Assembly: GCA_905339215.1 (NCBI GenBank)
Contig: CAJPFN010000121.1
Coordinates: forward strand, 1-38,269
Reading direction: 5' to 3'
DNA from: Rhizobiaceae bacterium
GTDB taxonomy: Bacteria > Pseudomonadota > Alphaproteobacteria > Rhizobiales > Rhizobiaceae
Length of the DNA stretch: 38,269 nt
Numbering within the stretch: the stretch's first letter is position 1; each line of letters starts with the position of its first letter. A program made the position numbers and the translations under genes. Below the pieces are notes generated by a model. The model ran no database searches. It had not been told where the DNA came from and saw only the letters and a program-made list of their open reading frames with translations. Shown one piece after another: positions 1 through 8,371 of this stretch.

Positions 1-1445
1 GCCAGCGCCACCGCGATCGAGACCGGATCGGTGGGAACCACGTCGCTCGGACCCTGCGGCTTGTAGTGCTCCTCGAGGGCCGCGGCGACCGAAGGGTTCT
101 CACCCTGGAGAAGCGCGTACTTCCGCCCCATGGCGCCCTGCAACTCGGGGAATTCGCCGACCACTTCGGTCTGCAGATCGGCCTTGGCCAGCACCGCGGC
201 GCGGCGGGCGAGCGCCGGGTCGGCGCCAACGATGGGCGCGATCTCCTCCGCCAGCCGCGCGATGCGCTGGACGCGTTCGCCCTGCGTGCCGAGCCTGGCA
301 TGGAAGGTGACGCCAAGCCGGTCGAGCCGGGCCATGCGCTGGTCGAGCGGCTTTGCCAGGTCGAGGCCGAATTTTTCCGCGCTGTCCTTCAACGCGTCGA
401 TATCGGGCAGGTCCGACTGGTCGGTCTTCCAGAAGTAGAGCGCGTCGGAGAGCCGGGCACGCACGACCTTGCCGTTGCCGTGGACGATCTCGGCGCCGCC
501 GTCCTTCGCCTCGATGTTGGCCGTCAGCAGGAAGCGGTTGGTGAGTTTTTCGGCGTCGCCATGCGGACGGCAGACGAAGCATTTCTGATTGGCGCGAATG
601 GTCAGCCGGATCACCTCCGGCGGGATGTCGAGATAGGCCTCCTCGAACGAGCCCATCAGCACCACCGGCCATTCGACCAGCCCCGAAACCTCTTCCAACA
701 GGCCTTCGTCCTCGACGAGGTCGAGGCCGTTGGCGAAGGCGAGGTTGCGGGCGTCGGCGAGGATGATCTGCTTGCGCCGCTCGGCGTCGACGATGACCCT
801 GGCGGCCTCGAGTTTCGCCACGTAGTCGTCAAAGCGGCGGACCGTGATGGCTTCCGGCGCATGGAAGCGATGACCGAAGGTGACGTTGCCCGAGCGGATG
901 CCGTCCACTTCAAAGTCGACGACCACCGGATCGGAGGTCTCCGGGCCGAAGGTGCAGACGATCGACTGCAAGGGCCGCACCCAGCGCAGCGAGCCCGGCT
1001 TCGCCGAGGCCGGTCCCCAGCGCATCGACTTCGGCCAGGGGAAGGCGCGGATCACCTGCGGCATCAAATCGGCAATGATCTCCTCCGCCGCGCGTCCGGG
1101 CTTGGAGACATGCGCGACGTAGAAGTCGCCCTTCTTCGGGTCGGAATGGACATGGGCCTCTTCGATCGACGCCAGGCCGGCCTTGCGCAGGAACCCCTGG
1201 ACGGCCTGTTCCGGCGCCTTGGTCGACGGGCCCTTGATCTCCTCGCGGACGTCCTTCGAGCGCGCAGTCAAGCCGCGCAGGTCGAGCACCAGGCGGCGGG
1301 GCGTCCAGTACTCCTGGCAACCCTCGTAGGTCAGGCCCGCCTCGACGAGCCCGTCGGTGACCATCTTGCGCAGATCGCCGGCCGCCTTGCGCTGCATGCG
1401 GGCAGGGATTTCCTCGGAACGGAGTTCGAGCAGGAGGTCGGGCAT
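1..1445 (-). CDS. glyS: Glycyl-tRNA synthetase beta subunit (partial, C-terminus beyond window)
   Basis: Beta subunit of the heterotetrameric class II glycyl-tRNA synthetase, which charges tRNA-Gly in the cytoplasm together with GlyQ. Translating the minus strand from the ATG at 1445 gives 481 uninterrupted codons to the window edge. The N-terminus reads [17 protein letters not shown], typical of GlyS, and segments such as [22 protein letters not shown] and GHRFHAP fit the tRNA_synt_2f family. Family members run to about 690-750 residues, so roughly the last third, with the DALR-type anticodon-binding domain, lies outside. glyQ is upstream on the same strand, 309 bp away, as in other rhizobia. 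The long plus-strand reading frame over this region (66-1484) is an antisense shadow. The identification is secure. Confidence 0.96.
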   Translation of the reverse strand, partial: MPDLLLELRSEEIPARMQRKAAGDLRKMVTDGLVEAGLTYEGCQEYWTPRRLVLDLRGLTARSKDVREEIKGPSTKAPEQAVQGFLRKAGLASIEEAHVHSDPKKGDFYVAHVSKPGRAAEEIIADLMPQVIRAFPWPKSMRWGPASAKPGSLRWVRPLQSIVCTFGPETSDPVVVDFEVDGIRSGNVTFGHRFHAPEAITVRRFDDYVAKLEAARVIVDAERRKQIILADARNLAFANGLDLVEDEGLLEEVSGLVEWPVVLMGSFEEAYLDIPPEVIRLTIRANQKCFVCRPHGDAEKLTNRFLLTANIEAKDGGAEIVHGNGKVVRARLSDALYFWKTDQSDLPDIDALKDSAEKFGLDLAKPLDQRMARLDRLGVTFHARLGTQGERVQRIARLAEEIAPIVGADPALARRAAVLAKADLQTEVVGEFPELQGAMGRKYALLQGENPSVAAALEEHYKPQGPSDVVPTDPVSIAVAL

Positions 1446-1568
1446 CTGGAGTTCTCGCGGGAGGCAAGGGACGGCGCGGAATAGCAAGTCAGCCGGGGCC
1501 TGTCACCCCGTGAACCTTATCGAGGTCTGCCGCGACTGAAGAGAACAACGCTCTTCGGACACACGGCA

Positions 1569-1739
1569 ATGAACACGCTCTCCTTCACGATCCGCATCGC
1601 CGCACTTGCCGCCTGCCTGGCGACGCAGATCACTGCGCCGGCCGGATCGAGCATGCCGGGCATGCGGCGGGCGCTGCAGACGCTGGAGCGAAGCGATCCG
1701 CAAGTCATGGAAAGCGCGGCGATCAGCGACGATCAGTAG
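1569..1739 (+). CDS. Small putative secreted protein, antisense to the glyQ-glyS gap
   Basis: A 56-codon ORF on the plus strand inside the 309-bp gap between glyQ and glyS. The ATG at 1569 opens a peptide whose first 26 or so residues look like a signal peptide: a short N-region with one Arg, then a hydrophobic stretch (IAALAACLA) and an Ala-rich end (APAG). The remainder is short and mixed-charge (RRALQTLERSDPQVM). No strong Shine-Dalgarno sequence is visible; an imperfect hairpin (GAAGAG/CTCTTC, 1538-1556) sits just upstream of the start. Minus-strand frames here lack a signal-like pattern. The family is not recognised. It is either a tiny exported protein or a chance ORF. Confidence 0.4.
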   Translation: MNTLSFTIRIAALAACLATQITAPAGSSMPGMRRALQTLERSDPQVMESAAISDDQ

Positions 1740-1754
1740 GATCGTCTCCCCGCG

Positions 1755-2699
1755 TCAGCCGGCGTAGCCGCCCGCCTCGGTGAGCAGGAAGGCCTCGCCA
1801 CAGGCCTTGGCGAGGTTGCGTACGCGCAGGATATAACTTTGCCGCTCGGTGACGGAGATCACGCCGCGCGCGTCGAGCAGATTGAAGGCATGGCTGGCCT
1901 TGATGCACTGGTCGTAGGCCGGCAGCACCATCTTGTGGCGCGCCTGGTTGGCCTGCGGGCTCGGCGCACCGGCATCAAGCAGTGCCCTGCACTCAGCCTC
2001 GGCATCCTCGAAATGGCGCAGCAGCGTCGCCGTATTGGCGTACTCGAAGTTGTGGCGCGAATACTCCTGCTCGGCCTGGAGGAAGACCTCCCCATATGTG
2101 ACTTTCTCGTCACCCTCGCGGCCGTTGAAGTTGAGATCGTAGACGTTGTCGACGCCCTGGACGTACATGGCCAGCCGCTCGAGCCCGTAGGTCAGTTCGC
2201 CGGCGACCGGCGCGCACTCGATGCCGCAGACCTGCTGGAAGTAGGTGAACTGCGACACTTCCATGCCATCGCACCAGCACTCCCAGCCGAGCCCCCAGGC
2301 GCCGAGAGTGGGGCTCTCCCAGTCGTCCTCGACGAAGCGGACATCGTGGACAAGGGGATCGATGCCGATCGCGGCGAGCGAGCCGAGATAGAGTTCCTGC
2401 AGGTTCGACGGGTTCGGCTTCAGGATCACCTGGTACTGGTAGTAGTGCTGCAACCGGTTCGGGTTCTCGCCGTAACGGCCGTCCTTCGGCCGGCGCGACG
2501 GCTGCACGTAGGCCGCGTTCCACGGCCGCGGCCCGAGCGCCCTCAGCGTCGTCGCGGGATGGAAGGTGCCGGCGCCGACCTCCATGTCGTAAGGCTGGAG
2601 AATGACGCAACCGTGGTTCGCCCAGTAGTCGTGCAGGGTCAGGATCAGCCCCTGGAAGGAGCGGCCGGGGTGCATGTGGGCAGGCAGGGCGGCGTTCAC
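1755..2699 (-). CDS. glyQ: Glycyl-tRNA synthetase alpha subunit
   Basis: Catalytic alpha subunit of the alpha2beta2 glycyl-tRNA synthetase; it activates glycine with ATP and transfers it to tRNA-Gly. The protein (314 aa from the GTG at 2699) is collinear with GlyQ throughout: [14 protein letters not shown] near the N-terminus, then [35 protein letters not shown] and [20 protein letters not shown] prefer GTG 2699 because GAGG lies 7 nt upstream; the in-frame TTG at 2705 would have the same GAGG only 1 nt away. The GTG overlaps the stop of a 10-codon upstream ORF that has its own AGGAG (see findings). glyS follows on the same strand. Confidence 0.97.
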   Translation of the reverse strand: MNAALPAHMHPGRSFQGLILTLHDYWANHGCVILQPYDMEVGAGTFHPATTLRALGPRPWNAAYVQPSRRPKDGRYGENPNRLQHYYQYQVILKPNPSNLQELYLGSLAAIGIDPLVHDVRFVEDDWESPTLGAWGLGWECWCDGMEVSQFTYFQQVCGIECAPVAGELTYGLERLAMYVQGVDNVYDLNFNGREGDEKVTYGEVFLQAEQEYSRHNFEYANTATLLRHFEDAEAECRALLDAGAPSPQANQARHKMVLPAYDQCIKASHAFNLLDARGVISVTERQSYILRVRNLAKACGEAFLLTEAGGYAG

Positions 2700-2787
2700 G
2701 GACAAGCCTCGTTCGGTCGGCGAGACATTCTCCTAGTGAGCGCGGCCGAAAGGGTCAAGGCGCGGCCACCCCCTCGGCGGCAGCGGC

Positions 2788-4824
2788 TCAGCGCACGCCG
2801 TCGGGCAGCCGCAGTTCCTGTCCGGGAAGGATGCGCCCAGGATCGCCGCGGAGCTGCGGATTGAGGTCGAGGATTTCCAGGTAGCGGGCGCCGCTGCCGA
2901 GCCGGTCGACGGCGATCGACCACAGCGACTGCCCCGGCTGCACCGTGTAGGAGGCCGGGATCGCCGCCGAGACCTCCGCGTCCGGCGCTGTCTCTGACGC
3001 AGGGACCGGCACCGCGTCGCTGCGCTTTTCGCCGTCCCCGGCCGGCTCGGCCGGCTTCGGCTCGATCGCAGGCGTTGCCGCGGGCGCCTGCTCGGCTGTC
3101 GCCTTGTCGGCCAGTGGCGGCAGGCCCTTGGCGAGTTTCTCCAGAACCGTGGCCAGCACGTCCGGCTCCGGCTTCATGTCGCGGGCGTGGCTCCACTGGA
3201 ACGTCGCCTCGAGCCGGCGTCCTACGCGCCAGTAGGCATCGCCGAGATGGTCGTTGAGGATCGGATCGTCGGGCTTCAGCGATACGGCGCGCTCGAGTTC
3301 GGTCACAGCTTCCTCGAAGCGGCTGAGCCGGAAATAGGCCCAGCCGAGCGAATCGACGATATAGCCGTCACTCGGCCGCAGATCGACGGCACGCCGGATC
3401 ATCTCGAGGCCTTCCTCGAGGTTCATGTTCATGTCGACCCAGGAGTAGCCTAGATAGTTCAGAACCTGCGGCTGGTCGGGGAACAGTTCGAGCGCCTTGC
3501 GGAAGTTCGGCTCGGCCTTGGGCCATTCCTTCAGCCGCTCATAGGCGATGCCGCGCTGATAGAAGATGTTCCAGTGCTCGCGCGTCGGCTTGGCGATGCG
3601 CAACACCGCGGCGTCATAGAGATCGGCAGCGGCGCGGTAGTTTTCCTTCGATGCGTAAACGCCGCCCAGCGCCAGATAGGCGCGCATGTCGTCCGGATCG
3701 CCGTCGAGCAAGGCCTTCAGATGCGCGATGGCTTCGTCGTGGCGGTCGAGATCGGCGAGGTTGAGGCCGAGCTGCAACTCGGAGACGCGCTTCATCGGCG
3801 AGCCGGCGGGAATGCGGCTGTAGAAGGCAATCGCATCCTCGGCGTTCTGCTGCTGTTCGGACACGGCCGCAAGTTGCAGGAGCACCTGGTCGTTGTCGGG
3901 CTGGAGGGCGCGCGCATATTCGAGGTAGAGGCGGACATAGGCTTCGCCGCCGCCGCGGTTGAGCGCGGTGCCGAGATTGAGCAGAACCTCGGTGGCGCCG
4001 GCCTGCGGCCCGTCGACCAGAGGCCGGATCGCAGCACCCGAATTGATCTGTCGGCGCAGCGCTTCGATCGGAAGACGCCCGCTGGCGAACTCGTCGGCAC
4101 GGTCGAGGATACCCAACGCGCGCTGCTTCTCGCCAGTTCGTGCGAGGAAGCCGGCATAGGATTCTGCAGCCCGCAGCCAGGTGTCCGGGGCGGCGCCACC
4201 CGCGGCCATGTTGTCGACAGTCGCCTTGTAGGCGGCGTCGGCCTCGGCCTTCAGCCCGGCGGCATCGGCGACGAGCGCGCGATGGTAACCGGTGAACAGC
4301 GCGTACCATTCGGGACCGTCAAGCCCCTCAAGGAAGGACAGCGCCCCATCGGCATCGCCCGAGCCGACCTTCGCCCAGGCCGTGACGAGGCCGGTGATGA
4401 GGCGGTCGAGATCGGATTCGAGAGCGAGCTTGAGCCAGGTCTCGGCGCCGGCGAAGTCCTTGCGCCGGATGGAATCGATGGCCAACGCCAGCCGCGAGAA
4501 GCGCTCGACCTCGGGCTCGGTCTTCAGCTTGTCGGCAAATGGCAGTGCCTCGTCGAAGCGTCCCTGGGAGATGAGCGACAGCATCAGGCTCTGCTGGAGC
4601 TGCTTGTTTGCGGGATCGAACTCGAGCGCACGCGCATAGTATGCGGACGCCCCTTGCCGGTCGTTGTCGCTTTCCGCGATCCGGGCCGCGAGGTAAGCGC
4701 CGGAGAACGAGCCGATGTTGATCGGCTCCGACGCGCTCCGGGCGCTGACCGGGCTCGCGGCCAGCGCCATGACCGTCATAGCTGCCACGCCCGCAAGCCA
4801 GTACCCGCGTTTAGACCGCATCAT
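2788..4824 (-). CDS. Exported TPR-repeat protein with C-terminal LysM domain
   Basis: A 678-aa protein with a signal peptide at residues 1-28 (Lys/Arg N-region, hydrophobic WLAGVAAMTVMALAA, cleavage near VSA|RS). Most of the chain is made of helical tetratricopeptide repeats; clear units such as FRKALELFPDQPQVLNYLG, DLRPSDGYIVDSLGWAYFR and SLKPDDPILNDHLGDAYWR fall at about 430-560. A Pro/Ala/Glu-rich linker follows, then a LysM motif in the last 53 residues (SYTVQPGQSLWSIAVDRLG), a peptidoglycan-binding fold. Two tandem ATGs (4824, 4821) follow AGGAAGG. It lies downstream of ispB on the same strand after a 125-bp gap that holds a perfect 14-bp palindrome (4844-4857). Inferred role: a periplasmic scaffold tied to cell wall or envelope assembly. 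Substrate and partners cannot be told from sequence. Confidence 0.85.
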   Translation of the reverse strand: MMRSKRGYWLAGVAAMTVMALAASPVSARSASEPINIGSFSGAYLAARIAESDNDRQGASAYYARALEFDPANKQLQQSLMLSLISQGRFDEALPFADKLKTEPEVERFSRLALAIDSIRRKDFAGAETWLKLALESDLDRLITGLVTAWAKVGSGDADGALSFLEGLDGPEWYALFTGYHRALVADAAGLKAEADAAYKATVDNMAAGGAAPDTWLRAAESYAGFLARTGEKQRALGILDRADEFASGRLPIEALRRQINSGAAIRPLVDGPQAGATEVLLNLGTALNRGGGEAYVRLYLEYARALQPDNDQVLLQLAAVSEQQQNAEDAIAFYSRIPAGSPMKRVSELQLGLNLADLDRHDEAIAHLKALLDGDPDDMRAYLALGGVYASKENYRAAADLYDAAVLRIAKPTREHWNIFYQRGIAYERLKEWPKAEPNFRKALELFPDQPQVLNYLGYSWVDMNMNLEEGLEMIRRAVDLRPSDGYIVDSLGWAYFRLSRFEEAVTELERAVSLKPDDPILNDHLGDAYWRVGRRLEATFQWSHARDMKPEPDVLATVLEKLAKGLPPLADKATAEQAPAATPAIEPKPAEPAGDGEKRSDAVPVPASETAPDAEVSAAIPASYTVQPGQSLWSIAVDRLGSGARYLEILDLNPQLRGDPGRILPGQELRLPDGVR

Positions 4825-4949
4825 CTTCCTTCCTGCCGAGCGTGCTCCCGCGGGAGCGATGACTCAGGCCGCCAATGGGCGAAAAGAATGGCCTTTTTGG
4901 GATCGCGCTGCAATCGGGCCGGGTTCACAATCCGGTCACGGCACCGTCT

Positions 4950-5966
4950 TCAGGAGACGCGGCTGATGCAGAAGTCGATCACCTCGAGCAGCGCCGCCTT
5001 CTGCGGCGATGCCGGCAGCGGCGCCAGCGCGTCGCGGGCGATGCCGCCGAAATGCCTGGCCCGGCCGATCGTGTCGGCGATAGCGCCGTGACGGCTCATC
5101 AGACCGACGGCCTTGTCCAGCGCGGCATCGTCGGTCTTGCCGTCTTCGATCGCTTCCTTCCAGAAGGCGCGCTCGGCCGCCGAGCCGCGCCGGTAGCTGA
5201 GGATGACGGGAAGCGTAACCTTGCCCTCGCGAAAATCGTCGCCGACGTTCTTGCCGAGATCGTGGGAGCTGCCGCCGTAGTCGAGCGCGTCGTCGATCAG
5301 CTGGAAAGCGAGGCCGAGATTCATTCCGTAGGAACGCAATGCCGAGCGGTCCGTGCGGCCGGTGCCGGCAATCACCGGTCCCACCTCCGCCGCGGCCGAG
5401 AACAGCGCCGCGGTCTTGGCCTTGATCACGGCGAAATGCTCGTCCTCGGTCGTCTCGAGGTTCTTGGCCGCGGCAAGCTGCATGACTTCGCCCTCCGCGA
5501 TGACGGAGGCAGCGGTGGAGAGGATGTCGAGAGCATCGAGCGAACCGACGTCGACCATCATGCGGAAGGCTTGACCGAGCAGGAAATCGCCGACGAGCAC
5601 GCTCGCCTGGTTGCCCCAGATCATGCGCGCCGTCTTCCGGCCGCGCCGCAGTGCGCTCTCGTCGACGACGTCGTCATGGAGGAGGGTGGCCGTGTGCATG
5701 AACTCGACGCTGGTGGCGAGCTTCACGTGGCCGTCGCCCTCATAGCCGAACATCTGCGCGGCGGCGAGGGTGACCATCGGGCGCAACCGCTTTCCACCCG
5801 ACGAAATCAGGTGATTGGCGATCTCGGGGATCATCTCGACGTCCGATCCCGCCTTCGACAGGATCAGCTCGTTGACGCGGCCCATGTCGGCGGATGTCAG
5901 GTCGACCAGGGCGCGAATCGACCTCGTCTCGCGCTTGCCGTCCTCTAGATTGACTACGACGCCCAC
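4950..5966 (-). CDS. ispB: Long-chain trans-polyprenyl diphosphate synthase (octa/decaprenyl type)
   Basis: Makes the polyprenyl tail of ubiquinone by repeated condensation of isopentenyl diphosphate onto an allylic diphosphate in the cytosol. The family signature is complete: GGKRLRP near residue 58, first Asp-rich motif LLHDDVVD (D98, D99, D102) and second Asp-rich motif LIDDALD (D225, D226, D229). The start is the GTG at 5966, preceded by GGGAG with 7-nt spacing; it gives 338 aa, the usual length for alphaproteobacterial octaprenyl synthases. The in-frame ATG at 6089 would add 41 residues unlike the family. Side chains before the first Asp motif decide chain length, and octaprenyl versus decaprenyl cannot be settled by eye. 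The gene is divergent from the DUF2007 gene, so a shared promoter region lies at 5967-6106. Confidence 0.93.
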   Translation of the reverse strand: MGVVVNLEDGKRETRSIRALVDLTSADMGRVNELILSKAGSDVEMIPEIANHLISSGGKRLRPMVTLAAAQMFGYEGDGHVKLATSVEFMHTATLLHDDVVDESALRRGRKTARMIWGNQASVLVGDFLLGQAFRMMVDVGSLDALDILSTAASVIAEGEVMQLAAAKNLETTEDEHFAVIKAKTAALFSAAAEVGPVIAGTGRTDRSALRSYGMNLGLAFQLIDDALDYGGSSHDLGKNVGDDFREGKVTLPVILSYRRGSAAERAFWKEAIEDGKTDDAALDKAVGLMSRHGAIADTIGRARHFGGIARDALAPLPASPQKAALLEVIDFCISRVS

Positions 5967-6106
5967 AGTTCTACTCCCTGCCCCAGCGGTTACCTTAGCT
6001 GAAAGCCGATCCCGCCGCATCCCGCAACAGGCGAATTGGCGCGGCTTGATCCCGCCGTCAAGCCTGGGCGATTTACAGGGCTCCCGCAACCTGCGAGTTT
6101 CCGCCC

Positions 6107-6331
6107 ATGGTCGAGCTCATGCGCACCAACGACGCAGTCATCATCTCATTCGTCGAGGCCTTGCTGAAGGATGCCGGTATCGCCTGCTTCGTCGCCGACC
6201 GGAACATGAGCATCCTCGACGGATCGATCGGCATCCTGCCGCGCCGCGTGATGGTGGGAGACGACGACCTCCCCGAGGCAAAGCGCATCCTCACCGACGC
6301 CGGCATCGCCAACGAACTCAGAGGCGACTGA
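6107..6331 (+). CDS. DUF2007 family small protein
   Basis: A 74-aa protein with a DUF2007 (putative signal-transducing) fold: an N-terminal segment MVELMRTNDAVIISFVEALL, the hydrophobic strand IACFVAD, the PRRVMV strand, and EAKRILTDAGI near the C-terminus. In rhizobia the same small gene commonly sits between the polyprenyl synthase and the methyltransferase, and the MxELMRTND opening supports the ATG at 6107. The next gene starts 10 bp after its stop, so the two are probably cotranscribed. The family is related in fold to ferredoxin-like/PII-type small domains, but no biochemical role is known to me. Confidence 0.85.
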   Translation: MVELMRTNDAVIISFVEALLKDAGIACFVADRNMSILDGSIGILPRRVMVGDDDLPEAKRILTDAGIANELRGD

Positions 6332-6341
6332 AGCCGCCGCC

Positions 6342-7112
6342 ATGCCCGTGCAGGACTTCACGATCGACGCCTTCCATCGCGGACGCTTCTTCCTGGTGCA
6401 GCCGGGCGCACGCGGGCACAGGGCCGGCATGGACGCCATGATGCTCGCCGCCGCCGTTCCTTCGGCCTTCGCCGGACGGCTCGCCGATTTCGGCGCCGGC
6501 GCCGGGGCGGCCGGCCTCGCCGTCGCCGCGCGCTGCGAAGGCGCCAGCGTGGTCCTGATCGAGCGTGCGCCTGAGATGGCAGCCTTCGCCCGCCGCGGCC
6601 TCGCCCTTCCGCAGAATGCAGGCGTTGCCGCCCGTGCTTCGGTCCTCGAGGCGGACGTCGGCCTGACCGGCAAGGCGCGAGTCGCGGCCGGGCTGGGCGA
6701 TGCCTCGTTCGATTTCGTCATCATGAACCCGCCGTTCAACGCCGGCCACGACCGGGCGACGCCGGATGAACTGAAACGGCAAGCCCATGTCATGGACGTG
6801 GGCCTGTTCGCGACATGGATCCGCAGTGCCGCGGCGGTGGTGCGCCCGCGCGGCGGGCTTGCGGTGATTGCGCGGCCGTCGTCGCTGCGCACCATCCTCG
6901 ATGCCATGGACGGCCGCTTCGGCGGAGCGGAAATCGTCGCGATCCACCCGCGCGCCGGAGAGACGGCCATCCGCGTCGTGGTGCGTGCCGTTCGCGCGTC
7001 GCGCGCGGCTCTGTCGATCTGCCCGCCGCTCATCCTCCATGACGCCGGCGACCGCTTCTCGGCGAAAGCCGATGCGATCAACAACGGCAACGCTTCGCTT
7101 TTCGGCGACTGA
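6342..7112 (+). CDS. tRNA1(Val) (adenine(37)-N6)-methyltransferase family protein
   Basis: A 256-aa class I SAM-dependent methyltransferase. Motif I is DFGAGAGAAGL (from D49) and motif IV is NPPF (N129-F132), the signature of N6-adenine and glutamine methyltransferases. The opening TIDAFHRGRFFLVQP and the HRAGMDAMMLAA segment match the TrmN6/YfiC group, which methylates A37 of tRNA1(Val) in Escherichia coli. The target in this organism is inferred, not shown. The start has no strong Shine-Dalgarno sequence, and translation may be coupled to the DUF2007 gene 10 bp upstream. Other members of the NPPF group act on rRNA or proteins, so the family call is firmer than the substrate. Confidence 0.85.
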   Translation: MPVQDFTIDAFHRGRFFLVQPGARGHRAGMDAMMLAAAVPSAFAGRLADFGAGAGAAGLAVAARCEGASVVLIERAPEMAAFARRGLALPQNAGVAARASVLEADVGLTGKARVAAGLGDASFDFVIMNPPFNAGHDRATPDELKRQAHVMDVGLFATWIRSAAAVVRPRGGLAVIARPSSLRTILDAMDGRFGGAEIVAIHPRAGETAIRVVVRAVRASRAALSICPPLILHDAGDRFSAKADAINNGNASLFGD

Positions 7113-7195
7113 GCGGCGATCGCCGCGATCCACCATTGCGGACGTGTCGCAAATCCCTACATGGACGAGACGCAACCGACGGAGACCTTTCCGCC

Positions 7196-8065
7196 TTGAG
7201 CCGCCTCTTCGACCGCCTTATCCCGAAATTCCTGCGTTCGGACGCCGTGACGATTCCAGTCGTCAGGCTGCACGGGACGATCATGTCGGGCGGCGGCCAG
7301 TTGCGCCCGACCTTGTCGCTCGCCAATACGGCGGGCCTCCTGGAAAAGGCATTCTCCTACAAGGACGCGCCGGCCGTCGCGATCTCGGTCAACTCGCCCG
7401 GCGGCTCGCCGGTACAATCGCGGCTGATCTTCCGCCGCATCCGCGACCTCGCCGCGGAGAAGAACAAGACCGTGCTCGTGTTCGTCGAGGACGTCGCGGC
7501 GTCGGGCGGCTACATGATCGCGGTGGCGGGCGACGAGATCATCGCCGACCCCTCCTCGATCGTCGGCTCGATCGGCGTCGTTTCGGCCTCCTTCGGCTTT
7601 CCCGAACTCCTGAAGAAGCTCGGCGTCGAGCGCCGCGTGCATACGGCGGGCAAGAACAAGGCCGTGCTCGACCCCTTCCAGCCGGAGAAGAAAGAAGACA
7701 TCGAACGGCTGAAGGCGCTGCAGATCGAGGTCCACGAGACCTTCATCGATCTCGTCAAGGAACGCCGCGCCAACCGCCTCAAGGACGATCCCGACCTTTT
7801 CACCGGGCTGTTCTGGACCGGCAAGAGGGGTCTCGAACTCGGCCTGGTCGACTCGCTCGGGGACATGCGCTCGGTGCTGAAGGGGCGCTACGGAGAGAAG
7901 ACCCGGCTGAGGCTGATCACCGCGCCGCGCGGGCTTTTCGGCCGTCGCCTCGGCGTCTTCGGTTCGTCGAGCAGCGGCGCCTCGAGCGAAATCGGCGCCG
8001 CCCTCGCCGGCGGCCTGATCGATGCGGCCGAGGAGCGCGCGCTGTGGAGTCGCTACGGCCTTTGA
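7196..8065 (+). CDS. sppA: S49 family serine peptidase (SppA/SohB-like)
   Basis: A signal-peptide-peptidase-type protease with a Ser-Lys dyad. From the TTG at 7196 (GGAG about 10 nt upstream) it has 289 aa. The nucleophile is Ser103 in VAASGGYMIA and the general base is likely Lys155 in TAGKNKAVLDP; the 52-residue spacing equals that of Bacillus subtilis SppA. NSPGGSP and GSIGVVSA are the other family landmarks. No transmembrane anchor is clear at the N-terminus, so membrane attachment may be peripheral. An in-frame TTG at 7136 would add 20 residues not seen in rhizobial homologues. It is the short single-domain form, about half the length of E. coli SppA. A role in clearing cleaved signal peptides is a family inference. 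Confidence 0.88.
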   Translation: MSRLFDRLIPKFLRSDAVTIPVVRLHGTIMSGGGQLRPTLSLANTAGLLEKAFSYKDAPAVAISVNSPGGSPVQSRLIFRRIRDLAAEKNKTVLVFVEDVAASGGYMIAVAGDEIIADPSSIVGSIGVVSASFGFPELLKKLGVERRVHTAGKNKAVLDPFQPEKKEDIERLKALQIEVHETFIDLVKERRANRLKDDPDLFTGLFWTGKRGLELGLVDSLGDMRSVLKGRYGEKTRLRLITAPRGLFGRRLGVFGSSSSGASSEIGAALAGGLIDAAEERALWSRYGL

Positions 8066-8156
8066 ATTGCCGGGAAAGGCGGATAGCATCCGTGCCTTCT
8101 CCCATCGCCTGACCGGCCAGGCCATTCGCCGGCGCTCTTTCGGAGGAGCAAGGGAC

Positions 8157-8342
8157 ATGCCACAGCTCATCTTCTTCGCGCTTGTCGGCGTCGCGGCCTA
8201 TGTCGGATACCGCGCCTTCGTCAAGGAGGCCGAGCGGGTCACGCAACGCGTGCGGCGCGCCGAGAAGCAGGCTTCGACCGGAGCGAATGGCACGCTGGTC
8301 AAGGACCCGGAGACCGGCGAATACCGTCTGGCGAAAGACTGA
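8157..8342 (+). CDS. Small single-pass membrane protein, conserved in rhizobia
   Basis: A 61-aa protein from the ATG at 8157, with GGAGG about 10 nt upstream. Residues 3-18 form a hydrophobic helix (QLIFFALVGVAAYVGYRAF). A charged helix with several Arg/Lys/Glu follows (EAERVTQRVRRAEKQ), and the C-terminus NGTLVKDPETGEYRLAKD looks like a short conserved tail. I recall similar small proteins at this place in rhizobial genomes, but no function is known. It sits between the S49 peptidase and ispE, all on the plus strand, and may be part of the same transcript. Confidence 0.75.
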   Translation: MPQLIFFALVGVAAYVGYRAFVKEAERVTQRVRRAEKQASTGANGTLVKDPETGEYRLAKD

Positions 8343-8371
8343 GTTTCCCGGTCCGCGGTGCGAGGCCTTTC

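Noticed and set aside
66-1484. Long plus-strand ORF (472 codons) over the start of the window
   Set aside because: It is the antisense shadow of glyS, whose minus-strand translation matches the GlyS family throughout; the high G+C content creates long false frames.
4871-4900. GGCC stem followed by TTTTT as a terminator after ispB
   Set aside because: Only four base pairs form, and the T-run is on the plus strand whereas both flanking genes are on the minus strand.
3574-5091. Plus-strand ORF of 505 codons
   Set aside because: It is antisense to the TPR-LysM gene, the intergenic gap and the ispB end, with no recognisable domain.
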